The notes under the pieces are model-generated. The model made no database searches and had not been told where the DNA came from. It saw nothing but the letters and a program-made list of their open reading frames with translations. Shown here one piece after another: positions 1 to 8,256 of a stretch of DNA of 35,787 nt; position 1 is the stretch's first letter; every line of letters starts with the position of its first letter. The position numbers and the translations under genes were made by a program. The stretch lies in contig JAGGTD010000026.1 of the NCBI GenBank assembly GCA_021163925.1, positions 1 through 35,787 on the forward strand. Direction: 5' to 3'. The stretch is from Nitrososphaerota archaeon. GTDB taxonomy: Archaea; Thermoproteota; Nitrososphaeria_A; Caldarchaeales; Wolframiiraptoraceae.

Positions 1-1605
1 GGCTTGATGGACGGTCTCATCCGGATAGGTCACCACGAGCTTCCTCGAAGCTATATCTCTAATCTTGAGTTTATCTCTCTTCTCCGGAGGGATCTTCTGA
101 ACGTCGCTGATAGTCACTATTCCGACGAGCTTTCCATCCTCAACCACGGGGTAGCCTGTGTGATGATATTCCTCGAAGAGGGTTTCAAGGGCTGGGACCG
201 GCATCTCGGGCGAGAGGGTGATCACGTTTCTATTCATCACCTCCTCAACCTTGATCGAGTCCAGGATGAACGATCTACCCATCCTAAGCCTAATCCCCCT
301 TCTCTCAAGCTTTATCGTGTAGATCGAGGATCCCCTGAGAATGAGCCAAGCTATGAAGAAGCTCATGGTCGATGACGCCATTATCGGCGGAATAAGAGTG
401 AATGTCCCGGACATCTCAGGTATCATTATTATGACGTTTATAGGTGCTTGAGCGGCTCCAGCGAATAGAGCGGCCATCCCGGCCAAGGCATAGGTTGCGG
501 GCTGGGTGACTATCGACGGAAACATTGTGTGGAATAGAATCCCCAGCGCTCCCCCAAACATCGACCCTATGTAAAGGCTTGGGGCGAAGATCCCGCCGCT
601 ACCTCCAGATCCTATCGTGAAAGATGTTGCTAAGATCTTCAAGAATCCTAGGAGTATGAGGAGGGTTAAGGTGAGCTTTCCAGCCAACACCAGATTTATT
701 CCCTCATATCCAACTCCCATGATCCCATAACCAGCGTAGAATACGCCTATCAACCCCACGATCAATCCACCTATGGCCGGTTTCAGCTGGGGAGATATAT
801 TGAGCTTCTCGAAGAAGTTCTCGACGGCGTAGAAGACCTTAACCCAAAGGATCGAGAGTATTCCAAACACTACTCCGAGGAGGAGATAGAGCGGGAGTTC
901 TTGAGGCGTCCACGTGGTTAACCCCTCAGGGTTGAAGGCTGGTTTACGCCCTAAAAATGCGGAGGCAACGGTCGCTCCTATGACCGAGGAGAGGATTACG
1001 GGCATAGCGTTGAATAATCCGATACCCCTATACAGGATCTCAAGCCCGAAGAGGGCTCCGCCGAGAGGAGCGTTGAAGGTTCCGGCTATGCCTGCCGCCA
1101 ACCCGCAGACGACTAGAAGCCTCATGCTCCGCGCATCGAGCTTAAACAATTGGCCCATGATCGATCCAAGCGTTGCCCCTATCTGAGCTATAGGCCCCTC
1201 TCTTCCAGCACTCCCCCCAGAGCCTATGGTTATCGAGGAGACTATCACCTTAAGGAACGCGACCCGCTTCCTAATCCTACCACCCCTAAGGATTGCGGCC
1301 TCCATAACCTCGGGAACTCCATGGCCCTTAGTCTCTGGGGCGAGCCTCGTGATTATAGGCCCTATTATCAGGCCTCCTAGGGCTGGTAATAGGATCATTC
1401 CGAGGTTAGTCTCGCCGAAATTGAGTGAGATGTGAGGGAGGATCGTGTCGAAGAAGAGCATGCGGTTTACGGAGATCATGAGCCTGAAGAGGACGGCCCC
1501 CAATCCTCCGAGAACCCCGACCACGCACCCTAACACGTCTAGAAGAATCCATCTCCTAGCATAGCTCGGAAGCCTAGGCTTCACAGGAACCTTTAAGATC
1601 TCCAC
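1..1605 (-). CDS. ClC-family chloride channel/antiporter with C-terminal CBS domains (partial at window edge)
   Basis: Reading the minus strand from a GTG at 1605 gives one open frame of 535 codons that runs off the left edge. It holds the ClC signatures: GSGGSAGREGP (with the gating Glu) about residue 120, an AGIAGTFNAPLGGALFG segment, GSGGSGGIFAPSLYIGSM in the second half, and many hydrophobic membrane segments. After about residue 430 the sequence becomes soluble and looks like a CBS pair (EEVMNRNVITLSPEMPV, then GYPVVEDGKLVGIVTISD), the second CBS being cut at base 1. ClC proteins move chloride or other anions across the membrane, some in exchange for protons; CBS domains usually sense adenine nucleotides. 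The GTG is preceded by a GGGGGTGAGGGTGA ribosome site and an in-frame TGA at 1621-1623, which fixes the N-terminus. It diverges from the UbiD-family gene. The family call is firm; channel versus antiporter is open. Confidence 0.93.
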   Translation of the reverse strand, partial: MEILKVPVKPRLPSYARRWILLDVLGCVVGVLGGLGAVLFRLMISVNRMLFFDTILPHISLNFGETNLGMILLPALGGLIIGPIITRLAPETKGHGVPEVMEAAILRGGRIRKRVAFLKVIVSSITIGSGGSAGREGPIAQIGATLGSIMGQLFKLDARSMRLLVVCGLAAGIAGTFNAPLGGALFGLEILYRGIGLFNAMPVILSSVIGATVASAFLGRKPAFNPEGLTTWTPQELPLYLLLGVVFGILSILWVKVFYAVENFFEKLNISPQLKPAIGGLIVGLIGVFYAGYGIMGVGYEGINLVLAGKLTLTLLILLGFLKILATSFTIGSGGSGGIFAPSLYIGSMFGGALGILFHTMFPSIVTQPATYALAGMAALFAGAAQAPINVIIMIPEMSGTFTLIPPIMASSTMSFFIAWLILRGSSIYTIKLERRGIRLRMGRSFILDSIKVEEVMNRNVITLSPEMPVPALETLFEEYHHTGYPVVEDGKLVGIVTISDVQKIPPEKRDKLKIRDIASRKLVVTYPDETVHQA

Positions 1606-1690
1606 TTCACCCTCACCCCCTCATAGCTTTACTTGAGACTCGGCTTTAAGGTTGGAGAACCGCCTCCACGATATAGTGAAAAACATGATC

Positions 1691-1702
1691 AGATATATTT
1701 AA
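1691..1702 (-). promoter_or_regulatory. TATA box candidate for the ClC gene
   Basis: On the minus strand the bases read TTAAATATATCT, a good archaeal box A. It lies about 86 bp before the GTG at 1605, which would leave a leader long enough to hold the GGGGGTGAGGG ribosome site. This is one of the few genes here with both a strong TATA and a Shine-Dalgarno site. Confidence 0.4.
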
Positions 1703-1800
1703 CGGAGCCATCCTCAGGTTCATGCTCAAATAGTAACCTTAGGGAGATTGCGAGATCTCTGGTGTAAGAGGTCTATCGAGGATGTTGGCCAAGGTTATGG

Positions 1801-1808
1801 AATTAAAT
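1801..1808 (+). promoter_or_regulatory. TATA box for the UbiD-family gene (leaderless)
   Basis: AATTAAAT ends 26 bp before the ATG at 1834. There is no ribosome site before that ATG, so transcription probably starts at or next to the start codon. The rest of the 1606-1833 gap holds nothing else I recognise. Confidence 0.45.
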
Positions 1809-1833
1809 CTAAGCTGATCGAATATGTTTCGGG

Positions 1834-3141
1834 ATGGCGGGGCTTAGAGAATTTCTCTCCAAGCTTGACATGCTCGGAATGCTAGCGAAGATCGATAGGA
1901 GGGTCTCGACGAGATTCGAGATACCAGCCCTCATCAAGAAGCTCGACCCAAGACCGGTGATCTTCACGAACATCGATGGCCATGAAGAATTTAGGTTGGC
2001 TGCGAATATGGCGGCTGATAGGGGGCTCGTCGCGAAGAGCCTGAATATCGGCGAGGAAGAACTGCTCGATAAACTGATCCACGCAATCGAGAATCCAAGT
2101 AAGGGCGAGATCGTGAAGGATGCTCCATGCCAAGAGATAATCATACATGACCCAGATCTGAGGAGGCTTCCATTCCTAGTCTTCGGCGAGAGGGATGGCG
2201 GACCATACCTAACCGCGGGGATAGTCATAGCATATGATCCTGAATACGGGTTTAACGCAAGCTATCATAGGTTGATGCTGATCGGGAGGAATAGGCTAGT
2301 CGCCAGAATCCTCCCAAGACATCTAAACAAGTATATCGAGAGAGGGAATAGGGATGTGGCGATAACTATCGGTAATCATCCAGCGTTCATGCTCGCCTCG
2401 GCGGTCTCATGGAAGCTTGGAGTGAGTGAGCTAGACATAGCCAACACCCTAAAGCCCATGAAATACACCTGGACAGTAACGAACAATCTACTCGTCCCAG
2501 CCGACTGCGAGGTGGTCTTAGAGGGTAGGGTGACGGATGAGTGGGCGGATGAGGGGCCATTCATAGACGTCACCGGAACCTACGACATAGTTAGGAAGCA
2601 GAGGGTCATAGAGATAAATTGTATAACCATGAGGAGAGACCCAATCTTCCAGCAAATCCTACCAGCAGGCTCCGAACATAGATTCTTGATGGGAACTCCG
2701 AGGGAGGCCGCGATCTTCAAGGAGGTCTCGAAGGTCTGTAACGTTCTAGATGTGAGGCTGACAAATGGTGGATGTAATTGGCTACACTGCGCGATAAGGA
2801 TCAGGAAGAGGGAGGAAGGTGATGGGAAGAGGGCTATCGAGGCAGCCTTCAAGGCGCATAGAAGCCTAAAGCACGTGGTAGTCGTGGACGAGGATATAGA
2901 CATCTCGAATCCAAGTGAGGTTGAGTGGGCTTTAGCGACGAGAACCCAGCTCGACGAAGACCTCATCCTAAAACCCGGCGAACTCGGGTCATCGCTAGAT
3001 CCATCGGCAGATCAGGTTACGAGGAGAACTTGTAAGGCTGGAGTGGATGCCACGATACCTCTCGATAGGGATAGGGGGAAGTTTATGAGGGCGAGGATAC
3101 CTGGTGAGGATGAGCTTAGGCTTGAAGACTACATCAAGTAA
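1834..3141 (+). CDS. UbiD-family decarboxylase, probable trans-anhydromevalonate 5-phosphate decarboxylase
   Basis: The 435-residue protein is a full-length UbiD-family (prenylated-FMN dependent) decarboxylase. Recognisable parts are an N-terminal segment with EEFRLAANMAADRG, a middle domain with DGGPYLTAGIVIAYDPEYG, and the late GSEHRFLMGTPREAAIFKEV stretch that matches the UbiD 'EH...G.PREA' signature. It is followed after 12 bp by the two subunits of an aconitase-X phosphomevalonate dehydratase. In the archaeal mevalonate pathway worked out in Aeropyrum pernix, exactly these proteins act in sequence: dehydratase makes trans-anhydromevalonate 5-phosphate and a UbiD homologue decarboxylates it to isopentenyl phosphate. 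The context makes this role much more likely than ubiquinone or aromatic acid metabolism. No UbiX (prenyl-FMN synthase) gene lies in the window. Start: ATG 26 bp after a TATA box. Confidence 0.88.
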   Translation: MAGLREFLSKLDMLGMLAKIDRRVSTRFEIPALIKKLDPRPVIFTNIDGHEEFRLAANMAADRGLVAKSLNIGEEELLDKLIHAIENPSKGEIVKDAPCQEIIIHDPDLRRLPFLVFGERDGGPYLTAGIVIAYDPEYGFNASYHRLMLIGRNRLVARILPRHLNKYIERGNRDVAITIGNHPAFMLASAVSWKLGVSELDIANTLKPMKYTWTVTNNLLVPADCEVVLEGRVTDEWADEGPFIDVTGTYDIVRKQRVIEINCITMRRDPIFQQILPAGSEHRFLMGTPREAAIFKEVSKVCNVLDVRLTNGGCNWLHCAIRIRKREEGDGKRAIEAAFKAHRSLKHVVVVDEDIDISNPSEVEWALATRTQLDEDLILKPGELGSSLDPSADQVTRRTCKAGVDATIPLDRDRGKFMRARIPGEDELRLEDYIK

Positions 3142-3153
3142 CGAGGTGGAGAG

Positions 3154-4341
3154 ATGTATCTGACTAGAGAAGAGGAGAGGATGCTGGAGGGAGAATATGG
3201 ATATGCCGTGCAGAAGTCGATGGAGATCCTCGTGGCTCTAGGAGAGATCTATGAAGCCGAGAGGATGGTAGAGATTAAGAGCGCTCAGATCTCAGGGGTA
3301 TCCTACAAGAGCTTAGGAGAGGAGGGATTAGAGTTCATAGAGGAGCTTGCCGAGGATGGGAGGGTCAGGGTCCCAACAACCCTAAACCCATGTGGGATAG
3401 ATTTAGAGAGGTGGAGAGAGCTAGGATTCCCTGAAGAATTCGCCGAGAAGCAGCTTAGGGTGATCAAAGCATATCTAAAGCTTGGAATAAAGCAAACTCT
3501 AACCTGCACGCCATACCTAGCCGGAAATAGGCCGAGGTTCGGGGATCATATAGCTTGGAGTGAGAGTTCCGCGATAATCTACGCGAACTCCGTTCTCGGC
3601 GCGAGGACGAATAGGGAGGGTGGGCCGAGCGCCTTGGCCGCAGCAATAGCTGGTAGAACCCCACTCTATGGACTACACCTGGACGAGAATAGGGTTCCAG
3701 GGATCGAGGTGAAGATCCCAAAACCTTTAAGCGGTTATGGGTATGCGGCGCTCGGATTCTTGGTCGGGAGATTGGCTGGAGACAAGATACCATTATTCAG
3801 GGGAATGAAACTCATCTCAGATGAAGAATTAAGGCTTTTAGGAGCAGCCCTCGCATGCTCAGGCGGAATACCCCTATTCCACATCGAGGGAATAACTCCT
3901 GAAGCAAAGCTGAATCCGAACATGAGGGCATCCGAGAGATATGAGGTGGAAGCAGATGAGATTAAAGAAGTCTATGAGGAGCTGAACGACCATGATGTCG
4001 ATCCAGATTTAATCTTCATCGGCTGCCCCCACTCATCCATAAGAGAGCTGATAATATTTCTAGAATTGCTCGAGGATAGAGCCGTTAAGAAGAAGACTTG
4101 GATATTCACGTCAAGGGCCACGAGGGATTTGGGGGAGAGGCTTGGAGTGGTCGAGAAGTTGGAGAGGCTTGGGGTCAAGGTTGTATGCGATACGTGTCCG
4201 ATAGTCGCGCCGATAAGAGAGCTTGGGGTGAGGTCTATAGCCACGAACTCGGCTAAAGGCGCGTGGTTCTCAAGAAACCTAAACGGCTTAAAGATAAGGT
4301 TCATGCCTATTGAGAGTCTGGTGGAGCTGGCCGTGAAATGA
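3154..4341 (+). CDS. Phosphomevalonate dehydratase large subunit (aconitase X catalytic domain)
   Basis: The 395 residues match the aconitase-X (DUF521) catalytic subunit in length and pattern: YLTREEERMLEGEYGYAVQKSMEILVALGE at the N-terminus, TCTPYLAGNRPRFGDHIAWS near residue 110, a GARTNREGGPSALAAAIAGRTP loop, and IFIGCPHSSIREL near residue 288; cysteines at these places and in VVCDTCPIVAP are candidates for iron-sulfur ligands. It would dehydrate mevalonate 5-phosphate to trans-anhydromevalonate 5-phosphate in the archaeal mevalonate pathway. The ATG follows a GAGGTGGAGAG ribosome site, and the stop overlaps the ATG of the small subunit (ATGA), so the two are translationally coupled. The alternative, cis-3-hydroxy-L-proline dehydratase (bacterial AcnX), is disfavoured by the UbiD and isoprenoid-kinase neighbours. 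Confidence 0.9.
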   Translation: MYLTREEERMLEGEYGYAVQKSMEILVALGEIYEAERMVEIKSAQISGVSYKSLGEEGLEFIEELAEDGRVRVPTTLNPCGIDLERWRELGFPEEFAEKQLRVIKAYLKLGIKQTLTCTPYLAGNRPRFGDHIAWSESSAIIYANSVLGARTNREGGPSALAAAIAGRTPLYGLHLDENRVPGIEVKIPKPLSGYGYAALGFLVGRLAGDKIPLFRGMKLISDEELRLLGAALACSGGIPLFHIEGITPEAKLNPNMRASERYEVEADEIKEVYEELNDHDVDPDLIFIGCPHSSIRELIIFLELLEDRAVKKKTWIFTSRATRDLGERLGVVEKLERLGVKVVCDTCPIVAPIRELGVRSIATNSAKGAWFSRNLNGLKIRFMPIESLVELAVK

Positions 4342-4837
4342 TAACGTTGAAGGGTAGGGCGATATGGAGAGGGTGGGCGAGGGGTGAAGCATTAGTATCG
4401 AATCAGCCCATAAGCTTCTACGGCGGAGTAGATCCAGAGACCGGGAGGATAATCGAGAAGGGCCACGAGCTTGAGGGAAGATCGATCGCTGGAAAGATAC
4501 TTGTATTTCCTTATGGTAAGGGATCTACGGTCGGATCATACATCATCCTAAGATTGAAGAGGAGGGGAATCGCCCCGAAAGCCATTGTAAATCTTAGATG
4601 CGAGCCTATAATCGCTGTCGGCGCGATAATCGATCTACGGTCGGATCATATATCATCCTAAGATTGAAGAGGAGGGGGATCGCTCCGAAAGCTATCGTGA
4701 ACCTTAGATGCGAGCCGATAATTGCTGTCGGGGCGATAATCGCCGAGATCCCAACCATCGATAAGATAGACGTATCGATGATAAGAGATGGAGACTTGGT
4801 GGAGGTCGATGGAGAGATCTTAAGGATCTATAGGTGA
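4338..4837 (+). pseudogene. Phosphomevalonate dehydratase small subunit, frameshifted by a 110-bp tandem duplication
   Basis: The gene starts with an ATG overlapping the stop of the large subunit. It reads correctly (LKGRAIWRGWARGEALVSNQ, the swivel-domain signature of the small subunit) up to about 4632, then meets a second copy of bases 4522-4632. Because 110 is not a multiple of three, the frame shifts and ends at a stop at 4661; the second copy continues in another frame to 4837 with AEIPTIDKIDVSMIRDGDLVEVDGEILRIYR. Removing one copy restores a single 129-residue protein, the usual length for this family. So as written the essential partner of the large subunit is broken. Since the two copies differ only at silent sites, an assembly join of two strains is more likely than a real mutation. 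Family identity is secure; whether the gene is truly broken is not. Confidence 0.85.
4522..4742 (+). repeat. Imperfect tandem duplication, 110-bp period, inside the small-subunit gene
   Basis: Copy 1 spans 4522-4632 and copy 2 spans 4632-4742. I count 10 mismatches between them, every one at a third codon position and every one synonymous (for example TAC/TAT, GCC/GCT, GTA/GTG, CCT/CCG), so both copies encode the identical STVGSYIILRLKRRGIAPKA... peptide. The junction shares only one base. Confidence 0.95.
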
Positions 4838-4934
4838 ATTATGTAAGATTCATCAGATACTGCAGCCCTCATCACGGCTCAGACACTACACCCACATCAT
4901 CCATCTAAACGATCTCGATCTCACTGCTTAAACC

Positions 4935-5807
4935 TTGCTGGAAAACTTCATATCAACCTTGATGGAACTTGATCGTGTGGACGGGCTCATGGATGAGGAG
5001 CTTTTGAGAAGATTGGATCGCGTCAAGGGATTCAAGACTAGGCTTATGATAATGGGGTTCTCAGGTTGGCCCGATGCCGGGAAAGTATCATCGCTCTCGA
5101 TAAAGTATCTGGTGAGCTCCTTGAAGGCTGAGAGGATCGGGGATCTGAAGACCTCCGGATGTTATGACCTGACCTCGACCAGACCCTTGGTGGCCGTTAG
5201 TAAGGGGGTGTTAAGAGACTTCAGACTTCCTTCAAACGACCTATATCTATGGACCAGCGGAGACCATGAGAAGGCATTCCTAATCTTGATGGGATCTGAG
5301 CCGAACATGAATTGGGAGGAATACACGGAGCAGATCTTATCCATCTGCGATGAATGCATGATAAGGAGGATCTATCTGATAGGTGGAGTCCTAGACCTGA
5401 TCCCGCATACGAGGAGGCCGAGGGTTAAGGTTGTCGTGAACATGGAGAATCTAAGGCGGGAGGTGGAGGCATATGGGCTGAAGCCCATAGAGTATTATGG
5501 GCCTGCGAGCATCCACAGCCATATTATGACCATGGCCTTGAGGCGTGGGATAGAGGCGATAGGAATCTGGGGCCATAGCCCAAGCTACGTCACGATCCCG
5601 AATCCTAAGACAGCCCTCCACGTCTTGAGGAAGCTATCGACGATGCTCGACATAAAGCTAGATCTAGGGGATCTTGAGAGGAGGGCGATGGAGTTTGAGC
5701 GAGAGGTTGATGAGGCGGTTGAGAAGAACCTAGAGCTTCAGAGACTCGTTAGAGAGCTTGAGAGGAGATATGATGAAGAGCTCGGAGCACCCCCATACAT
5801 CGCCTAA
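4935..5807 (+). CDS. PAC2-family protein (proteasome assembly chaperone-like)
   Basis: This 281-290 residue protein has the features of the archaeal PAC2 family: an early MGFSGWPDAGKVSSLSIKYL segment, GGVLDLIPHTRRPRV in the middle, a YYGPASIHSHIM loop and EAIGIWGHSPSYVTIPNPKT, followed by a charged helical tail. Family members resemble eukaryotic proteasome-assembling chaperone 2, and some are thought to help assemble or regulate the proteasome; the substrate of this one is unknown. The frame opens with TTG at 4935, but an ATG at 4962 lies about 30 bp after a CTTAAAC box and may be the true start. It converges on the macro-domain gene with a 4-bp overlap of the two ends. No proteasome gene is nearby. 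Confidence 0.78.
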   Translation: MLENFISTLMELDRVDGLMDEELLRRLDRVKGFKTRLMIMGFSGWPDAGKVSSLSIKYLVSSLKAERIGDLKTSGCYDLTSTRPLVAVSKGVLRDFRLPSNDLYLWTSGDHEKAFLILMGSEPNMNWEEYTEQILSICDECMIRRIYLIGGVLDLIPHTRRPRVKVVVNMENLRREVEAYGLKPIEYYGPASIHSHIMTMALRRGIEAIGIWGHSPSYVTIPNPKTALHVLRKLSTMLDIKLDLGDLERRAMEFEREVDEAVEKNLELQRLVRELERRYDEELGAPPYIA

Positions 5808-6346
5808 ACCTCATCTTTGATCCTGTTAAGCTCTTCAGCGAATATTTGATATGTTTTATCGTCGTATAAGCAGAAGATCACCCTCTCGATATTGCTCCCA
5901 GCCTTCAAGTAATCGACTGTGGTTCTCAACATTATCTTCGCACACCTATCCTTTGGGAATCCGAAGATGCCTGTGGAGATGGCTGGGAACGCTATGCTCT
6001 TGACCCCATGCTTCTCCGCGAGCTTGAGGGAGTTTAGGGTCGCGTCTCTAAGCTTCCTATCCTCATCTCCCTCGCCCATCCTAGGGCCGACTGCGTGGAT
6101 AACATATCTAGCCTTCAATTTCCCCGCACCGGTTATCACAGCCCCACCAACCGGACAATATCCAATCTTATCACATTCTTCTTGGATGCTCCAGCCGCCC
6201 TTCCTCAAGATCGCTCCAGCGACCCCTCCACCCATCTTAAGCCTAGAGTTCGCGGCATTGACTATGGCATCCACCTCAAGCTCCGTTATATCTCCCTTCA
6301 CGAGCTCAATCATCGATCTACCAACCCTCAACATCATCAAAATCAC
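5804..6346 (-). CDS. Macro-domain protein (ADP-ribose/O-acetyl-ADP-ribose binding or hydrolysing)
   Basis: A single compact macro domain fills the protein: MIELVKGDITELEVDAIVNA opens it, NAANSRLKMGGGVAGAI is the ADP-ribose binding loop with the conserved Asn and Gly-rich turn, and SIAFPAISTGIFGFP is the second diphosphate loop. Such proteins bind ADP-ribose and often deacetylate O-acetyl-ADP-ribose or remove mono-ADP-ribose from proteins. The open frame begins with GTG at 6346, but ATG at 6313, just before MIELVKGD and behind GAGGGTTGGT, gives the length normal for the family (about 169 residues). It is divergent from rpo3, with 97 bp between, so the two may share a promoter region. Activity cannot be told from sequence alone. 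Confidence 0.9.
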   Translation of the reverse strand: MILMMLRVGRSMIELVKGDITELEVDAIVNAANSRLKMGGGVAGAILRKGGWSIQEECDKIGYCPVGGAVITGAGKLKARYVIHAVGPRMGEGDEDRKLRDATLNSLKLAEKHGVKSIAFPAISTGIFGFPKDRCAKIMLRTTVDYLKAGSNIERVIFCLYDDKTYQIFAEELNRIKDEV

Positions 6347-6443
6347 GTAGAATCGATCCGGCTGATAAGGATTTAACTTCAGGGGCTCGTTCTCGAAGTC
6401 GTAAATCCTTTTAAGATGGCTTCAAGCGTTAAGTCTCGGCTGA

Positions 6444-7106
6444 ATGATCTCGGTTAAGCTTCTCGAAGCAGATGAGAAGAGCGTTAGGGTTGAGCTTGAG
6501 GGAGTCCCACTCTCGATAGCGAACGCGATAAGGAGGTTCACGATAAACGAGGTTCCAACTATGGCGGTCGAGGAGATCCTATTGATAGAGAATACCTCGG
6601 CCATGCCGAACGACGTCCTAGCCCATAGAATCTCCCTAATACCATTCAAGTCCGACATAGATAGATATGTTCCACCCGAGGAATGCGATTGCGGGAGTAA
6701 GCTTGGATGCGATAAGTGCGCTGTGAGATATATCTTGAGGGCTGAGGCGAAGGATGAGCCTATAACCGTCTACTCCGGGGACATGATCCCAGAAGATCCA
6801 ACCACCACCGTGAAGCCCGTGAGCCCTAAGATCCCGATAGTGAAGCTAGCGCCAGGCCAGCGGATAGAGATGGAGCTATATGTCAGGGTTGGGAGGGGGA
6901 GGAAGAATGCGAAGTGGCAGGCTGCGATCTCATCTCTCTATGAGTCGAAGGATGGAGACCCGAATAAGAGGATACTATATGTCGAGTCTATAGGGTTTCT
7001 GCCGCCGAAGCGCATCCTAATCGAGGCCGCGAAAGCCTTGGAGAAGAAGACCTCAGAGTTCGAGGAGAAGTTTAGCAAGCTTTTAGGAGAGTTGAAGGCG
7101 GATTAA
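6444..7106 (+). CDS. rpo3: DNA-directed RNA polymerase subunit Rpo3 (subunit D)
   Basis: This is the archaeal homologue of Rpb3 and bacterial alpha, which nucleates polymerase assembly with Rpo11, Rpo10 and Rpo12. The N-terminal dimerisation part (VRVELEGVPLSIANAIRRF) and MAVEEILLIENTSAMPNDVLAHRISLIPF are characteristic. Cysteines 81, 83, 89 and 92 form a zinc-type loop like that of Rpb3. There is no cysteine after residue 92, so the additional iron-sulfur domain found in some archaeal D subunits, such as Sulfolobus, is absent; the total length of 220 fits this shorter form. A TTTTAAG box about 30 bp before the ATG may be the promoter. It begins the ribosomal cluster, followed 40 bp later by eL18. 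Confidence 0.96.
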   Translation: MISVKLLEADEKSVRVELEGVPLSIANAIRRFTINEVPTMAVEEILLIENTSAMPNDVLAHRISLIPFKSDIDRYVPPEECDCGSKLGCDKCAVRYILRAEAKDEPITVYSGDMIPEDPTTTVKPVSPKIPIVKLAPGQRIEMELYVRVGRGRKNAKWQAAISSLYESKDGDPNKRILYVESIGFLPPKRILIEAAKALEKKTSEFEEKFSKLLGELKAD

Positions 7107-7146
7107 TCTTTATGATTAACCCGAGCAAAACCATAGGAGAATCGAG

Positions 7147-7509
7147 ATGGTGAGTAGGAGGAAGACGGTTAGGCCGGGGCTCAAGCTAAGCATACTCAAG
7201 GCGATCCCGAGGCCGGCGGCGAAGACCAGATTCTGGAAGAGGATAATCGAGGAGGCCAAGAGATCTAGGAGGAGCAGGAGGGTCGTAAACCTCTACAAGC
7301 TCAATAGGCTCACGAAAAGCGGAGACGTGGTCTATGTCGTCGGAAAGGTCTTGGGCTCAGGAGAGCTAGATCACCCGATAACCATAGGAGCCTTCGGCTT
7401 CTCGAAGAAAGCCTATGAAAAAATTTTGAAGGCGGGTGGAACAATCCTAACGACCGAGGAGTTCGCCGAGAGGTATCCAAGCGGTAGCGGCGTCAAGCTG
7501 ATAGGCTAG
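7147..7509 (+). CDS. rpl18e: Large-subunit ribosomal protein eL18
   Basis: The 120-residue basic protein has the eL18 pattern SRRSRRVVNLYKLNRLTKSGDVVYVVGKVLGSGELDHPITIGAFGFS in overlapping pieces, and its position directly after rpo3 is the usual archaeal order. A CATAGGAGAATCGAG stretch before the ATG supplies a ribosome site. It ends in a 4-bp overlap with the oppositely oriented transporter gene, which interrupts the usual run into uL13. Confidence 0.96.
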   Translation: MVSRRKTVRPGLKLSILKAIPRPAAKTRFWKRIIEEAKRSRRSRRVVNLYKLNRLTKSGDVVYVVGKVLGSGELDHPITIGAFGFSKKAYEKILKAGGTILTTEEFAERYPSGSGVKLIG

Positions 7510-8075
7510 AGTGGGAGAACCTCTCTGCCGAGATGAGTATTCAAGACTATCCCAGCCGACGTATACATCGCGCTCAGCCCACAGAATATCCCCTCAACTC
7601 CAGCGATCCTGAGTAGTAGAATCGATCCGCCTGTAGCGATCGTGAAGAAGGCCGCTGAGAGGAGGAAGAATAGGATCGTTAATGAGATGAAGACCGTCGG
7701 CAGGGCGAATCTAGTTATCTTAAAGGATCCGGGTGTCAGGTAGGCGGTGAAGATCCCCCACATCAACATCGCATATCCGGCCTCCACCGGGGTTAGGGTC
7801 ACAATCTTGAGCCAGTCTAGGAGGGTCGCCAGCGACAAGCCTATCCAGAAGAGGCCATAGGAGGTGAAGGCGGTTAAGCCGAAGATGTCTCCACGCCTCC
7901 CATCGATTATCCCAGCGATCACTTGAGCCAATCCACCATAGAAGAATCCATAGCAAAAGGTGATCAAAGGCACCTTGACCAGCCCAGCATTATGGAGGTT
8001 TAGGAGAACGGTCGTCAACCCGAATCCAGCGAGCCCCAGAGCTCCTGGAGAAGCCCATTCACTCCTTCCAGACAT
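7506..8075 (-). CDS. GPR1/FUN34/YaaH (SatP)-family transporter, probable acetate uptake
   Basis: The 189-residue protein has six predicted membrane segments and the family layout. The N-terminal signature, NPAPLGL in characterised members, reads SPGALGLAGFGLTTVLLN here, and FYGGLAQVIAGI with GLTAFTSYGLFW match the first pore region. Family members such as E. coli SatP carry acetate or succinate together with protons. The minus-strand TATA-like TTTATTAA at 8098-8105 lies 23-30 bp before the ATG and there is no ribosome site, so the transcript is probably leaderless. It sits alone and opposite to the ribosomal genes, which suggests an insertion into the cluster. The substrate is an inference from the family. 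Confidence 0.88.
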   Translation of the reverse strand: MSGRSEWASPGALGLAGFGLTTVLLNLHNAGLVKVPLITFCYGFFYGGLAQVIAGIIDGRRGDIFGLTAFTSYGLFWIGLSLATLLDWLKIVTLTPVEAGYAMLMWGIFTAYLTPGSFKITRFALPTVFISLTILFFLLSAAFFTIATGGSILLLRIAGVEGIFCGLSAMYTSAGIVLNTHLGREVLPL

Positions 8076-8097
8076 AGGTATTCAGATAAATCCGTCG

Positions 8098-8105
8098 TTA
8101 ATAAA
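8098..8105 (-). promoter_or_regulatory. TATA box for the SatP-family transporter
   Basis: On the minus strand TTTATTAA lies 23-30 bp before the ATG at 8075. The 8076-8256 gap otherwise holds only AT-rich promoter-like sequence on both strands. Confidence 0.4.
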
Positions 8106-8256
8106 ATGTGCCTCAGAAAGATTGGAGCGAGATTATCGTCGCTGAAGTCGTCAATTTGACGAAAAAGCGATACGAGTATCGCGATTTTACCGTCAATATG
8201 CTCAAAATCTGATAAAAAAGACAAATACATGCCTTACATGGAGATCCTAGAGGCTG

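Noticed and set aside
4-1435. Several short rightward open frames
   Set aside because: All lie on the strand opposite the ClC gene, which is open across the whole region with family motifs.
1606-1833. Possible small RNA or tRNA in the ClC/UbiD gap
   Set aside because: No cloverleaf or strong stem-loop found; only promoter elements are visible.
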